Assembly (NCBI RefSeq): GCF_022814865.1 | Contig: NZ_JAKVRD010000005.1 | Coordinates: 1-64,000, forward strand | Direction of reading: 5' to 3' | Origin: Shimia aestuarii | GTDB taxonomy: Bacteria; Pseudomonadota; Alphaproteobacteria; Rhodobacterales; Rhodobacteraceae | DNA: 64,000 nt | In this document: one piece after another, positions 16,605-25,292 of the stretch | Layout: each line of letters begins with the position of its first letter | Position numbering within the stretch: the first letter of the stretch is position 1 | Position numbers and translations under genes: made by a program | The notes under the pieces: generated by a model | What the model was told of the DNA's origin: nothing | Seen by the model: the letters and a program-made list of their open reading frames with translations, nothing else | The model's database searches: none

Positions 16605-18659
16605 ATGACAGACCTGATTTCAACACACACACACGGCGCGCTTGGCATCATCCGCATGACACGCGGACCGGTCAATGCGCTTGGGCACGCACTGCGCGTG
16701 GCCATCTCGCAGGCCCATCGCACCTTCGAAAGCGACCCCGCGATTGCCGCCATCGTCCTGACGGGCCAAGGTCGCTTTTTCTCGGCTGGCGCCGACATTA
16801 CCGAATTCGATTCCGGACGCCGCGCACCGTTCCTGACCGACCTCATTGCCCAACTCGAAGCGAGCACAAAACCGGTCATCGCGCTGGTCAACGGCATCGC
16901 CTATGGCGGCGGCTTTGAACTGGCACTGGGCTGTCACGGTCTCGCCGCCCTGTCCGATGCCAAGGTCGCCTTCCCGGAGATTACCCTTGGCAATATCCCC
17001 GGCGCGGGCGGCACTCAGAAACTGCCCCGGTTGATCGGCGGCCCCGCCGCGCTCGACATCATCCTGAGTGGCAAACCCATTTCCGCCAAACGCGCCCATG
17101 ATCTTGGGATTGCGCAAAGCATCGACGGCACCGAAGCCGAAGCACTGACGCGGATCGAGGCGGATTTGGCCGACGGCCCGCCACAACGCCTGCCCCGCGA
17201 TCTCACAGTCGAGGGAAGCCCCGAGGACCTGTCCGAAGTCGCTGCGCCCTATCTGCGCCGCGCCCGTGGCGCCCCGGCCCCTGCCAAGGCGCTCGAAGGC
17301 GTGCAAATGGCCTATGACACCCCGCTCGACGCGGGGCTGGCCTGGGAAAGAGAGACCTTCACCGCGCTCAATACCTCGCCAGAAGCCAAGGCCCTGCGCC
17401 ACGTCTTCTTTGCCGAACGCGAGGCCCGCAAAATCGAAGATGTCCCGCCCCAAACGCCCAAGCGCGCGCTGGCAAGCGCCGGGGTGATCGGTGCGGGCAC
17501 GATGGGCGCCGGCATCGCCAAATGCCTTGCCGATGCCGGACTTTCGGTAACGGTCATCGAACAAGAACAAGACCGCCTCGATCAAGGCCTTGCCCGCATT
17601 CGCGCGATCTACGACGAAGCCCAGAGCAAGGGCCGCCTCTCCAAGGCCGACGCCGAAGCACGCCTCGCGCGCATCTCCGGCAGCACCTCGATGGACGCGC
17701 TTTGCGAGGCCGACATTGTGGTCGAAGCCGTGTTCGAAGCGATGGATATCAAACGCAGCGTTTTTGCCGCGCTCGACAAGATCTGCAAACCGGGCGCGAT
17801 CCTCGCCACCAACACCTCGACGCTCGACGTCAACGAGATCGCCGCAGCCACATCCCGCCCCGAGGACGTGATCGGCCTACATTTCTTTAGCCCTGCACAT
17901 ATCATGAAGCTGCTCGAGGTGGTGCGCGCCGACAAGACCGCACCCGATGTGATTGCCACGGCCATGGCCTTGGGGCCGCGTCTCGGCAAGGTGCCGGTTC
18001 TGGTTGGGGTTTGTGACGGCTTTGCCGGCAATCGCATGTTCATCAATTTCAACCGCGAGGCACAGATCCTGATTGAGGAAGGCGCCCTGCCTTGGCAGAT
18101 CGACGCCGTGCTGTCGGATTGGGGCCTCGCCATGGGGCCACTGGCCGTGATGGACCTTGCAGGCCTCGACGTGGGCTATCGCATCCGCCAGGCCCGCGGC
18201 CCGCAAAGCCCCTACCCGTTCACCACCGCCGACCGTCTGGCCGAAGCCGGGCATCTCGGACAGAAGACGGGGCGCGGCTGGTATCTCTATCCGGACGGGG
18301 CCCGGCGCGGCCAGCCCGACCCAGAGGTCGAGACGCTTATCAAGGCGGTGTCCCAAGAGAAAGGCATCACCCGGCGCGAAATTTCCGATGAAGAGATCCT
18401 GCACCGCTGCCTCTGGCAACTGGTCAACACGGGCTACCAGATCATCGAAGAGGGCATTGCCCAGCGGCCCAGCGATCTCGATGTGATATTCGTCAACGGC
18501 TATGGCTTCCCCAAGACGCGCGGCGGGCCGATGTTCTTTGCCGAGCAAACGGGTCTGGCCCGTGTTGCCGCTGACGTGCGTCGCTTCCACGCTGAGATCG
18601 GAGCGCACTGGACGCCTTCGGCGCTGCTCTTGGAACAGGCAGAGACAGCCGACGCCTAA
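16605..18659 (+). CDS. Bifunctional enoyl-CoA hydratase/3-hydroxyacyl-CoA dehydrogenase (FadJ/FadB-like)
   Basis: 684 aa, near the usual 700 for FadJ-type proteins. The N-terminal crotonase domain (1-190) has both catalytic glutamates, Glu105 in GGGFELALG and Glu125 in FPEITLGNIPG. The NAD-binding domain has GAGTMG at 296-301, and the C-terminal HAD domain carries LHFFSPA. It hydrates a trans-2-enoyl-CoA and oxidises the 3-hydroxyacyl-CoA. Third gene of the DUF35-thiolase operon and followed by a strong terminator. If the thiolase partner is a retro-aldolase, the hydratase half supplies its substrate and the dehydrogenase half may serve another round. Confidence 0.9.
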   Translation: MTDLISTHTHGALGIIRMTRGPVNALGHALRVAISQAHRTFESDPAIAAIVLTGQGRFFSAGADITEFDSGRRAPFLTDLIAQLEASTKPVIALVNGIAYGGGFELALGCHGLAALSDAKVAFPEITLGNIPGAGGTQKLPRLIGGPAALDIILSGKPISAKRAHDLGIAQSIDGTEAEALTRIEADLADGPPQRLPRDLTVEGSPEDLSEVAAPYLRRARGAPAPAKALEGVQMAYDTPLDAGLAWERETFTALNTSPEAKALRHVFFAEREARKIEDVPPQTPKRALASAGVIGAGTMGAGIAKCLADAGLSVTVIEQEQDRLDQGLARIRAIYDEAQSKGRLSKADAEARLARISGSTSMDALCEADIVVEAVFEAMDIKRSVFAALDKICKPGAILATNTSTLDVNEIAAATSRPEDVIGLHFFSPAHIMKLLEVVRADKTAPDVIATAMALGPRLGKVPVLVGVCDGFAGNRMFINFNREAQILIEEGALPWQIDAVLSDWGLAMGPLAVMDLAGLDVGYRIRQARGPQSPYPFTTADRLAEAGHLGQKTGRGWYLYPDGARRGQPDPEVETLIKAVSQEKGITRREISDEEILHRCLWQLVNTGYQIIEEGIAQRPSDLDVIFVNGYGFPKTRGGPMFFAEQTGLARVAADVRRFHAEIGAHWTPSALLLEQAETADA

Positions 18660-18687
18660 GGGCCTAAGACCCCTCTCCCCCAAAGCC

Positions 18688-18722
18688 AACGGCCACCGCA
18701 TCGCGGTGGCCGTTTTCGTTTC
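18688..18722 (+). terminator. Intrinsic terminator after the FadJ-like gene
   Basis: A 12-bp perfect stem (18688-18699 with 18703-18714), a 3-nt loop and TTCGTTTC. It separates this operon from the convergent TRAP operon. Confidence 0.9.
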
Positions 18723-18739
18723 AGTGGTCGTTTCCCGGC

Positions 18740-20026
18740 TCAGGCGTAGCCAAAGAGCTTTGGGAAATACATCGTGAAGAACGGCACGTATGTGATCAAC
18801 AACAGCACCACGATCTCGGCGGCGATAAACGGCAGGATCGCCCAACTGAGCCGCGCAAGACTGACGTTCGACACCCCGCAGGCCGCGAACAACACCAACC
18901 CGAATGGCGGCGACGCAAGACCGATGGTCAGGTTCATACAGGTGATAAGACCAAAGTGGATCGGATCGACCCCATATTGATACGCGATCGGCGCCAAGAG
19001 CGGCCCCAGAACGATGATCGCAAACCCCATGTCGAGGAACATCCCAATGATCAGGAACAGCACATTGACCAGCATCAGGAAGACGAACTTGTTCTCGGTG
19101 ATGGACACGAACACAAGCGTGACGTGCTCGACGAGGTTGTAGTAGCTCACCAGCCAGCTAAAGCTCTTGGCACAGGCGAGAAGGAACATGATCATCGCCG
19201 TCGCTTTCACCGTATGCGCCAAGATCGGCACGATATCCGAAAGCTTCAGGCTACGATAAAAGATGAAGCCGATGGCAAGCCCATACATCACCGCGACCGC
19301 CGAGGCCTGGGTCGGGCTGAAGAAACCACCAAGGATCCCGCCCATGATCAGCGCCGGCAGCATCAGCGCCGGAATACCATGCAGCACTGCGATCAGCAGG
19401 CGGATGACGCCGACGAACGGTGCCCGCTCACCAAAGCCTTTGCGCACAGCGATGATATAGGCCGTCACCATCAGCGCCAACGCGACAAGAATCCCCGGCA
19501 GCATGCCCCCAAGGAAAAGGCCCGCGATCGAGACGTTCATCACCGACGCATAAAGGAGCATCGGAATACTCGGCGGAATGATCGGCCCGATCACCGAACT
19601 CGAGGCGGTCACCGCGGCGCTATACTCTTCGCTATAGCCGTTCTCCTTCATGGACGGGATCATGATCCCCCCCACCGCAACCGTATCAGACACGGCCGAG
19701 CCGGTGATCCCGGCAAAGAACATGCTGGCCACGATATTGGTGTGCGCAAGCCCGCCCCGGATCCAGCCCACAAGCGACGACGCCAAGGTCATGAGCTTGT
19801 TGGTGATCCCCGCGCGGTTCATGATCTCCCCAGCCATGATGAAGAAGGGGATCGCAAGCAGAAGCAGGTTCTCCGTGCTGGTGAACATGCGCTGCGGGAT
19901 CTGTGTGAACAGGCGCGGGTCGCCGATGTCGATATAGACAAAGATCGTCATCAACACGAGGCAGAAGGCAATCGGCACCCCCAAGAGGAGCATCGGGACA
20001 AAGCTTCCAAAAATGATTCCGATCAT
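18740..20026 (-). CDS. dctM: TRAP transporter large permease subunit
   Basis: 428-aa hydrophobic protein with the DctM layout of about 11-12 membrane segments. It has an N-terminal hydrophobic stretch, the conserved NRAGITNKLM and GITGSAVSDTVAVGGIMIPSM regions, and PIIPPSIPMLLYA. It forms the sodium-driven translocation channel of the tripartite ATP-independent periplasmic system. It starts inside the dctQ stop (ATGA, 20023-20026). With DctP and DctQ it imports a small organic anion, most likely the growth substrate of the adjacent cluster. Confidence 0.93.
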   Translation of the reverse strand: MIGIIFGSFVPMLLLGVPIAFCLVLMTIFVYIDIGDPRLFTQIPQRMFTSTENLLLLAIPFFIMAGEIMNRAGITNKLMTLASSLVGWIRGGLAHTNIVASMFFAGITGSAVSDTVAVGGIMIPSMKENGYSEEYSAAVTASSSVIGPIIPPSIPMLLYASVMNVSIAGLFLGGMLPGILVALALMVTAYIIAVRKGFGERAPFVGVIRLLIAVLHGIPALMLPALIMGGILGGFFSPTQASAVAVMYGLAIGFIFYRSLKLSDIVPILAHTVKATAMIMFLLACAKSFSWLVSYYNLVEHVTLVFVSITENKFVFLMLVNVLFLIIGMFLDMGFAIIVLGPLLAPIAYQYGVDPIHFGLITCMNLTIGLASPPFGLVLFAACGVSNVSLARLSWAILPFIAAEIVVLLLITYVPFFTMYFPKLFGYA

Positions 20027-20556
20027 TGATCAACTCCGGCGGTAGGCATTTCATCTGAGGTGGATTCGGTGGGCTCACGCGGGTCGGGAAGCGTCGCACC
20101 GATACTGAACAGCCCCAACAGCACACCGCCGACAGGAACCGAAAGATAGTAGTAGAACAGGTTGATATCGAGATAGAGCGAGGTCTGATACTTGCCGACA
20201 AACAAGGCCATCTTGACCCCATAGTAGACCATGACCCAGACAATGATCAGCGCCAGGACAAGATACCCGATACGCATGAGCAACTGGAGCCTGGGGCCGA
20301 GCACGGAATAGACCATATCGACACCGATATGCCCCCCGTGCCGCGCGACAACGCCCGCGCCAACAAAGACCGCCCAGGCAAACAATAGGTTGTTGACCTC
20401 TTCGATCCAGACCAATGAATTCCCGACAACCTGATCGACGATGATGCCATTTGCCGTGTTGAGAAACAGCAAGGCGGTCAGCATCATCGCCAGCGCCATG
20501 GCAGCTTTTTCAAGCCAGTCGAGAAAGGTCTGATATCCGGAGAGAAGCTTGTTCAT
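20023..20556 (-). CDS. dctQ: TRAP transporter small permease subunit
   Basis: 177 aa with four predicted membrane helices (about 15-40, 50-70, 88-110, 130-155), the DctQ family pattern. ATG at 20556 with AAGGAG 8 nt upstream. It is the accessory membrane subunit that holds DctM and helps dock DctP. A 246-bp untranslated gap with a large inverted repeat separates it from dctP. This is unusual spacing within a TRAP operon and may lower permease expression relative to the binding protein. Confidence 0.9.
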   Translation of the reverse strand: MNKLLSGYQTFLDWLEKAAMALAMMLTALLFLNTANGIIVDQVVGNSLVWIEEVNNLLFAWAVFVGAGVVARHGGHIGVDMVYSVLGPRLQLLMRIGYLVLALIIVWVMVYYGVKMALFVGKYQTSLYLDINLFYYYLSVPVGGVLLGLFSIGATLPDPREPTESTSDEMPTAGVDQ

Positions 20557-20720
20557 TCGACATACTCCTTACCCGTCGTGACATGATGCCGGAGGCTCCC
20601 GGCGCCCCGAAGCTAGGTTTCGGAACAGGTCTGATCACGCGGGATTGTGTGCAGGTGCCCGGAGACCGGTCATCCCGGCCGATACGGCCGCGATATCCGA
20701 TCTGCGGGGGTATGAACGGG

Positions 20721-20777
20721 AGGTTGCCACCCGGGATGCGCGCCCGTCAACAAGCGCGTCCCCCCCGGCAGCAACCT
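20721..20777 (-). repeat. Inverted repeat in the dctP-dctQ gap
   Basis: Arms AGGTTGC (20721-20727) and GCAACCT (20771-20777) enclose further G/C-rich complementarity. There is no T-run on the minus strand, so it is not a simple terminator. It is more likely an intercistronic stem-loop that stabilises dctP mRNA or reduces read-through. Confidence 0.5.
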
Positions 20778-20802
20778 TACGTTCGGTCCCGGAGTGGTGG
20801 CC

Positions 20803-21837
20803 TTACTCCATTTCGGCGGCTTTCGCCGCAGCCATGACCTTCTCGACCCATGCTTCGCCGTCATCGCCGATCTTACGAACGATCGTATCGATATAGGGCT
20901 GCTGACCGAGAGAACGGAATTCCTCGATCTCTGCATCGGTCGGGTAGTAGAAGGTCGCGCCTTCGGCCTCCATGGCCGACTTCACAACCAGGCCACTCAG
21001 CATCGACTGCGCGTTGCCGACCCGGCTGCACACATCGCCTGCCTGTAGGATCAGCGTCTGGTTCTTCGGCGAAAGCGACTGGAAGAACTCTTCGTTGATC
21101 AGGATCGGGTGCAGGTTGTAGCTGTGCCGCGTGACGGTGACATGCGGGTTCACTTCATAGAGCTTCTTGGAATACATCGAGTAGAGCTCGGTGTCGTGCC
21201 CTTCAGCCATGCCCGACTGCAACGAGGTATAAAGCTCGCTCCAGGTAATCGTCACCGTGTTGGCGCCCCAGGCGCGGAACATGGCAAGCAGACCGGGGTT
21301 CTCCGGAACGCGCATCTTCATGCCGTCGAGATCGGCCACGCTGTGCACGGGCTTCTCGGCATAGATGTTGCGGAAGCCTGCGCCTTCCGGCCATGCCAGA
21401 ACCCGCAGACCGGTTTTCTTGAGAAAGCTGTCGGCAAGCTCGTCACCAAGCGGCCCTTCCATCACCTTCCACGCGGTCAGGCTATCGCGAAACACATACG
21501 GAATCTGCGTGACACTGATCTCGGGCGCGAACGGCACCATGATCGAGGTATAGGCCCCCACCATCTGGATCACACCGGTCTGGGCCGATTCGATCATCGT
21601 GCGGGCGTTGCCAAGGGCTCCGTCCGGGTGCACCTCAAGCTCGATCTCGCCTTCAGAGGCGACCTCGAGATAATTTTTCATCGCCGAAACGCATGCCGTC
21701 CGCCCCGAACCGGGCAGGCGCACATCACCTTCCGAGCTATGCCCCAGCTTGATGACAATGGGTTCAGCGACAGCTGCGCCGGTCATCGACCCAACGGCCA
21801 CCGACATCCCCAAAGCGAATGCTGCAAGTTTGTTCAT
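20803..21837 (-). CDS. dctP: TRAP transporter periplasmic substrate-binding protein
   Basis: 344 aa. A type I signal peptide ends near AVAEP (about residue 24). The DctP fold carries GFRNIYA (Arg156) and LDGMKMRVPEN (Arg176); the second Arg sits where most DctP proteins bind the ligand carboxylate. An organic acid ligand is therefore likely, although sulfonate-binding TRAP proteins use the same fold. Lead gene of dctP-dctQ-dctM. A copy of the TGAAAC-N3-ATTTCA-like motif is 100 bp upstream, linking it to the xsc/ThDP promoters. The Cys pair (residues 49 and about 272) could form a disulfide. Confidence 0.93.
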   Translation of the reverse strand: MNKLAAFALGMSVAVGSMTGAAVAEPIVIKLGHSSEGDVRLPGSGRTACVSAMKNYLEVASEGEIELEVHPDGALGNARTMIESAQTGVIQMVGAYTSIMVPFAPEISVTQIPYVFRDSLTAWKVMEGPLGDELADSFLKKTGLRVLAWPEGAGFRNIYAEKPVHSVADLDGMKMRVPENPGLLAMFRAWGANTVTITWSELYTSLQSGMAEGHDTELYSMYSKKLYEVNPHVTVTRHSYNLHPILINEEFFQSLSPKNQTLILQAGDVCSRVGNAQSMLSGLVVKSAMEAEGATFYYPTDAEIEEFRSLGQQPYIDTIVRKIGDDGEAWVEKVMAAAKAAEME

Positions 21838-22161
21838 TATGTTTCCTCCCTGTTCCGATTTTACTCGTCCAATTGAGCCAAGGCGTCCTCGCGCCGGATC
21901 TGGCGTTTCCCTGCAGCCCGGAACTTCAGCTACTTTTGGAACACTATTTCAAAAAAAATTTCTTGTCGACATTTTTTCTGCCCACCCCCGATTGAGGCCA
22001 CCCGAACACCCCCTCGCGCCATCGCAACAAACCCTGAAAAGCAAGCCTCCTCAAAAGCTTCGCCCTACGCCACACAGCCTATGCAGCCAACGATGCCAAC
22101 ATGATGACGGCCGGCCCAAGCCATCTCGCAAGCGCCTAAGACAAATGTCTTTTGATGAAAC
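21838..22161. other. Non-coding stretch upstream of dctP
   Basis: No gene is seen. It contains the dctP ribosome site (GGGAGGAAAC at its left end) and operator site D (21937-21951) followed by an A-run. The rest shows no clear signal. Confidence 0.6.
21937..21951. promoter_or_regulatory. Candidate IclR operator (site D) before dctP
   Basis: TGGAAC-ACT-ATTTCA with T-rich left and A-rich right flanks, as at site A. It matches the site A/B core except for one arm position and the spacer. It lies 100 bp before the dctP start. Confidence 0.5.
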
Positions 22162-22238
22162 TGGCGATCCCTGAAGGACTCGAACCCTCAACCTGCTGAT
22201 TAGAAGTCAGCTGCTCTATCCAGTTGAGCTAAGGGACC
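22162..22238 (-). tRNA. tRNA-Arg (anticodon TCT)
   Basis: A cloverleaf can be folded on the minus strand. The 7-bp acceptor begins GGTCCCT and pairs with AGGGATC. The D-arm contains AGCTCAACTGGATAGAGC, the anticodon loop CTTCTAA has anticodon TCT, and the T-arm is GGGTTCGAGTCC. Discriminator G and an encoded CCA (22162-22164) complete it. Reads AGA/AGG codons, which are rare in this GC-rich genome. No integrase or attachment-site repeat is seen beside it. Confidence 0.95.
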
Positions 22239-22311
22239 GCTTGGCCCTTTCCTAGATCAACCTTTCCGCTTTGCCCAGAGGGTTTCTTGACCTGTGCAGG
22301 CACCCTTTAAT

Positions 22312-22336
22312 GAAAAGGCCCGCGCGGTGGCGGGCC
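22312..22336 (-). terminator. Intrinsic terminator of the complex I subunit gene
   Basis: 7-bp G/C stem (22317-22323 with 22330-22336) followed on the minus strand by TTTTCA. It lies 15 bp past the stop at 22352. Confidence 0.75.
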
Positions 22337-22351
22337 GTATCTTTGCGCGGG

Positions 22352-22663
22352 TCAGTGGGTCCAGGGACCGCGTCGATTGGTGGCGAAATTGTCACCATAG
22401 CCGCCGGGACGGATGTTGGGTTTGCGCTTGTGCGGCTCGACGACCTGTACCTCGATGCCGTTCTCGCGGGCATAGTCGAGCGCGGCCTCTTTGGTATCAA
22501 AACGCATCTTGACCTGTGTCTGCATATCGCCTGACGCGGTCCACCCCATGAGAGGATCAAGCTCGCGGGCTTCGGACGGTCCATATTCCAGAACCCAATG
22601 ATGGGTCTTGGCGGTGCCCGACGTCATGGCGTTGCGGGCAGGCTGATAGATGCGTGCGATCAT
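22352..22663 (-). CDS. NDUFS4-like accessory subunit of respiratory complex I
   Basis: 103 aa, ATG at 22663 with GGAG upstream. It matches the ETC complex I subunit conserved region (homologue of the mitochondrial 18-kDa NDUFS4 subunit): [16 protein letters not shown], the [20 protein letters not shown] segment, and the C-terminal FATNRRGPW ending. In alphaproteobacteria this small protein is a supernumerary subunit near the N-module of NADH:quinone oxidoreductase. It stands alone, with the tRNA downstream on the same strand. Confidence 0.9.
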   Translation of the reverse strand: MIARIYQPARNAMTSGTAKTHHWVLEYGPSEARELDPLMGWTASGDMQTQVKMRFDTKEAALDYARENGIEVQVVEPHKRKPNIRPGGYGDNFATNRRGPWTH

Positions 22664-23105
22664 TTCCGACTCCTTCAGACCCCTGCTTTATCGGGAATTT
22701 GGCCTCGGCGGGCAAGCGTGGAATTGGTCGCATGCCATGAAAAAAGCGCGCAATCGCCGGAAGCTATCGGGGGAGGAAGTATGCAAGCAGCCTTGGATGC
22801 CGACCGACCCGCGGGGAGCGAGGGGTGTGAGTGCGGGCTAGTGACAACCAAGTCTGCTGCTTGCAATCACGATCTTATAGAGACCGGGACTTTGTTGACA
22901 AGACAAATAGTTAGAAAAGTTGCACCAGACAGGGGCGTATGTTTATGAAAATTTCAAGATCGGCCAGAACATCTAACCAATTTGAAAACTTACGTCGCGG
23001 AAACCGACGCGTTCAACCCATTTTGCGACCTCACCGACAAGGCCCCATTCAGGACTTGCACAAGAACAAAAAGGGATCACATTAGGGACAACCGGAGGAT
23101 CAGCG
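22664..23105. other. Non-coding leader region of uvrB
   Basis: 442 bp without a convincing gene. Short frames here lack ribosome sites and family features. It holds the divergent promoters of the complex I subunit and uvrB genes and a LexA-like half-conserved site at 23064-23078. Confidence 0.6.
23064..23078. promoter_or_regulatory. Possible LexA (SOS) box upstream of uvrB
   Basis: GAAC-N7-GATC, one mismatch from the alphaproteobacterial LexA direct repeat (GTTC-N7-GTTC, here on the reverse strand as GAAC-N7-GAAC). It lies 28 bp before the uvrB start. SOS control of uvrB is common, but the mismatch keeps confidence low. Confidence 0.35.
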
Positions 23106-25292
23106 ATGCCCTATGCCCATTCCGACAAATCTTTGCCCATGATGCAGGACCTGCCCACGCGCGAAAAACTCGAGGGCGGCAAGACCTTTGTCATGCACAC
23201 AGACTTTGCCCCGGCGGGCGATCAGCCGACGGCGATCGTCGAGTTGTCGGACGCCATCAAGGACGGGGAGCGCAATCAAGTGCTTCTCGGCGCGACGGGG
23301 ACGGGCAAGACATTCACCATGGCCAAGGTCATCGAAGAGACCCAGCGCCCCGCCATCATCCTCGCCCCGAACAAGACCCTCGCGGCCCAGCTTTATGGCG
23401 AGATGAAAGGGTTTTTCCCCGAGAACTCGGTCGAGTATTTCGTCTCTTTCTACGACTACTACCAACCCGAGGCCTACGTGCCGCGCAGCGATACCTATAT
23501 CGAGAAGGAATCGCAGATCAACGAACAGATCGACCGCATGCGCCACTCGGCGACACGCGCCCTTCTCGAACGCGATGACGTCATCATCGTGGCCTCGGTC
23601 TCCTGCATCTACGGCATTGGCTCGGTCGAAACCTACTCGGCGATGACCCAAGATCTCGAGGTCGGCAAGGAATACGACCAACGCGCCGTCATGGCCGAAC
23701 TCGTGGCGCAACAATACCGTCGCAACGATCAGGCGTTCCAACGTGGCTCTTTCCGGGTCCGCGGCGACAGCCTCGAGATATTCCCCGCCCACCTCGAAGA
23801 CCGCGCCTGGAAGCTTTCCTTCTTCGGAGAAGAGTTGGAGGCGATCACCGAGTTTGACCCCCTGACCGGCGAACGCACCGGCACGATGGAGAAAATCCGC
23901 GTCTACGCCAATTCGCACTACGTGACGCCGAAACCGACGCTGAAACAGGCGGTCATCTCGATCAAGGAGGAACTCCGCCAACGCCTCGACATCCTCACCG
24001 GCGAAGGCAAACTCCTCGAGGCCCAGCGCCTTGAGCAGCGCACCAATTTCGACATCGAGATGCTCGAGGCAACGGGCCATTGCAACGGCATCGAGAACTA
24101 TTCCCGCTACCTCACCGGCCGCGCCCCCGGCGAGCCACCGCCAACGCTTTTCGAATTCATCCCCGACAACGCCATCGTTTTCGCCGATGAATCCCACGTC
24201 TCCGTGCCGCAGATCGGCGGCATGTATCGCGGCGACCACCGACGCAAGTTCACGCTGGCGGAGCACGGCTTCCGCCTGCCCTCCTGCATGGACAACCGCC
24301 CCCTCAAATTCGAGGAATGGGACGCCATGCGCCCGCAGAGCGTCTTCGTCTCGGCCACCCCCGCGGCATGGGAGCTTGAACAATCCGGCGGCGTTTTCAC
24401 CGAACAGGTCATCCGCCCCACCGGCCTCCTCGACCCCGAGGTCGAGATTCGCCCCGTCGAGACACAGGTCGACGATCTCCTCGACGAAATCCGCCACGTG
24501 ACCGCGCAGGGCTTCCGCACCCTTGTCACCACGCTGACCAAGCGCATGGCCGAAGACCTGACGGAATACCTGCATGAACAGGGCATCAAAGTCCGATACA
24601 TGCATTCCGACATCGACACGCTCGAACGCATCGAGATTCTCCGCGACCTGCGCCTCGGCGCCTTCGACGTGCTGATCGGCATCAACCTGTTGCGCGAGGG
24701 TCTCGACATTCCCGAATGTGGCCTCGTGGCGATCCTCGACGCCGACAAGGAAGGCTTCCTGCGTTCTGAGACCTCGCTCATCCAGACCATTGGCCGCGCC
24801 GCCCGCAACGCCGAAGGCCGCGTCATCATGTATGCCGACCGCATCACCGGCTCGATGGACCGCGCGCTCAATGAAACCAACCGCCGCCGCGCCCGCCAGA
24901 TCGCCTATAACGAGGAACACGGCATCACGCCCGCGACGGTCAAAAAGAACGTCGAGGACGTCATGGCCGGCCTCTACCAAGGCGACGTGGACATGAACCG
25001 CGTCACGGCTCAGGTCGACAAACCCCTGCACGGCGCCAATCTCGAAGCCCATCTCGACGGCCTGCGCGCCGACATGCGCAAGGCCGCCGAGAACCTCGAG
25101 TTCGAAGAAGCCGCCCGCCTGCGCGACGAGGTCAAACGGCTTGAGGCGGTGGACCTCGTGGTCGCCGACGACCCGCTGGCACGGCAGAGCGCGGTGGAAG
25201 CCGCCAGCGACGCGGCGACCAAGGCGCGCGGCCGCTCAACGGCTGGTAAGCCGGGGCAGCGCGGGGGAAATGTGAAGAGGCGGGGGCGGTAG
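23106..25292 (+). CDS. uvrB: UvrABC excinuclease subunit B
   Basis: 728 aa, slightly longer than the usual 670-700. Walker [14 protein letters not shown] starts at residue 63, the beta-hairpin region is [16 protein letters not shown], and helicase motifs include [21 protein letters not shown] and [11 protein letters not shown]-terminal UVR domain ([19 protein letters not shown]) binds UvrC. It loads onto lesions with UvrA and hands DNA to UvrC in nucleotide-excision repair. ATG at 23106 with GGAGG 7 nt upstream. The C-terminus beyond the UVR domain adds a low-complexity basic tail. Its stop shares one base with the next gene's GTG. Confidence 0.98.
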   Translation: MPYAHSDKSLPMMQDLPTREKLEGGKTFVMHTDFAPAGDQPTAIVELSDAIKDGERNQVLLGATGTGKTFTMAKVIEETQRPAIILAPNKTLAAQLYGEMKGFFPENSVEYFVSFYDYYQPEAYVPRSDTYIEKESQINEQIDRMRHSATRALLERDDVIIVASVSCIYGIGSVETYSAMTQDLEVGKEYDQRAVMAELVAQQYRRNDQAFQRGSFRVRGDSLEIFPAHLEDRAWKLSFFGEELEAITEFDPLTGERTGTMEKIRVYANSHYVTPKPTLKQAVISIKEELRQRLDILTGEGKLLEAQRLEQRTNFDIEMLEATGHCNGIENYSRYLTGRAPGEPPPTLFEFIPDNAIVFADESHVSVPQIGGMYRGDHRRKFTLAEHGFRLPSCMDNRPLKFEEWDAMRPQSVFVSATPAAWELEQSGGVFTEQVIRPTGLLDPEVEIRPVETQVDDLLDEIRHVTAQGFRTLVTTLTKRMAEDLTEYLHEQGIKVRYMHSDIDTLERIEILRDLRLGAFDVLIGINLLREGLDIPECGLVAILDADKEGFLRSETSLIQTIGRAARNAEGRVIMYADRITGSMDRALNETNRRRARQIAYNEEHGITPATVKKNVEDVMAGLYQGDVDMNRVTAQVDKPLHGANLEAHLDGLRADMRKAAENLEFEEAARLRDEVKRLEAVDLVVADDPLARQSAVEAASDAATKARGRSTAGKPGQRGGNVKRRGR

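Noticed and set aside
22162-22238. tRNA-Arg as an integration site for a mobile element
   Set aside because: No integrase, no direct repeat of the tRNA 3' end and no compositional change beside it.
22650-22841. Small frame in the uvrB leader (63 codons)
   Set aside because: It starts inside the start region of the complex I subunit gene on the other strand, without a ribosome site or recognisable product.
23100-25052. 650-codon open frame opposite uvrB on the minus strand
   Set aside because: It mirrors the third-codon-position bias of a GC-rich gene. It has no ribosome site, no family features, and uvrB is certain.
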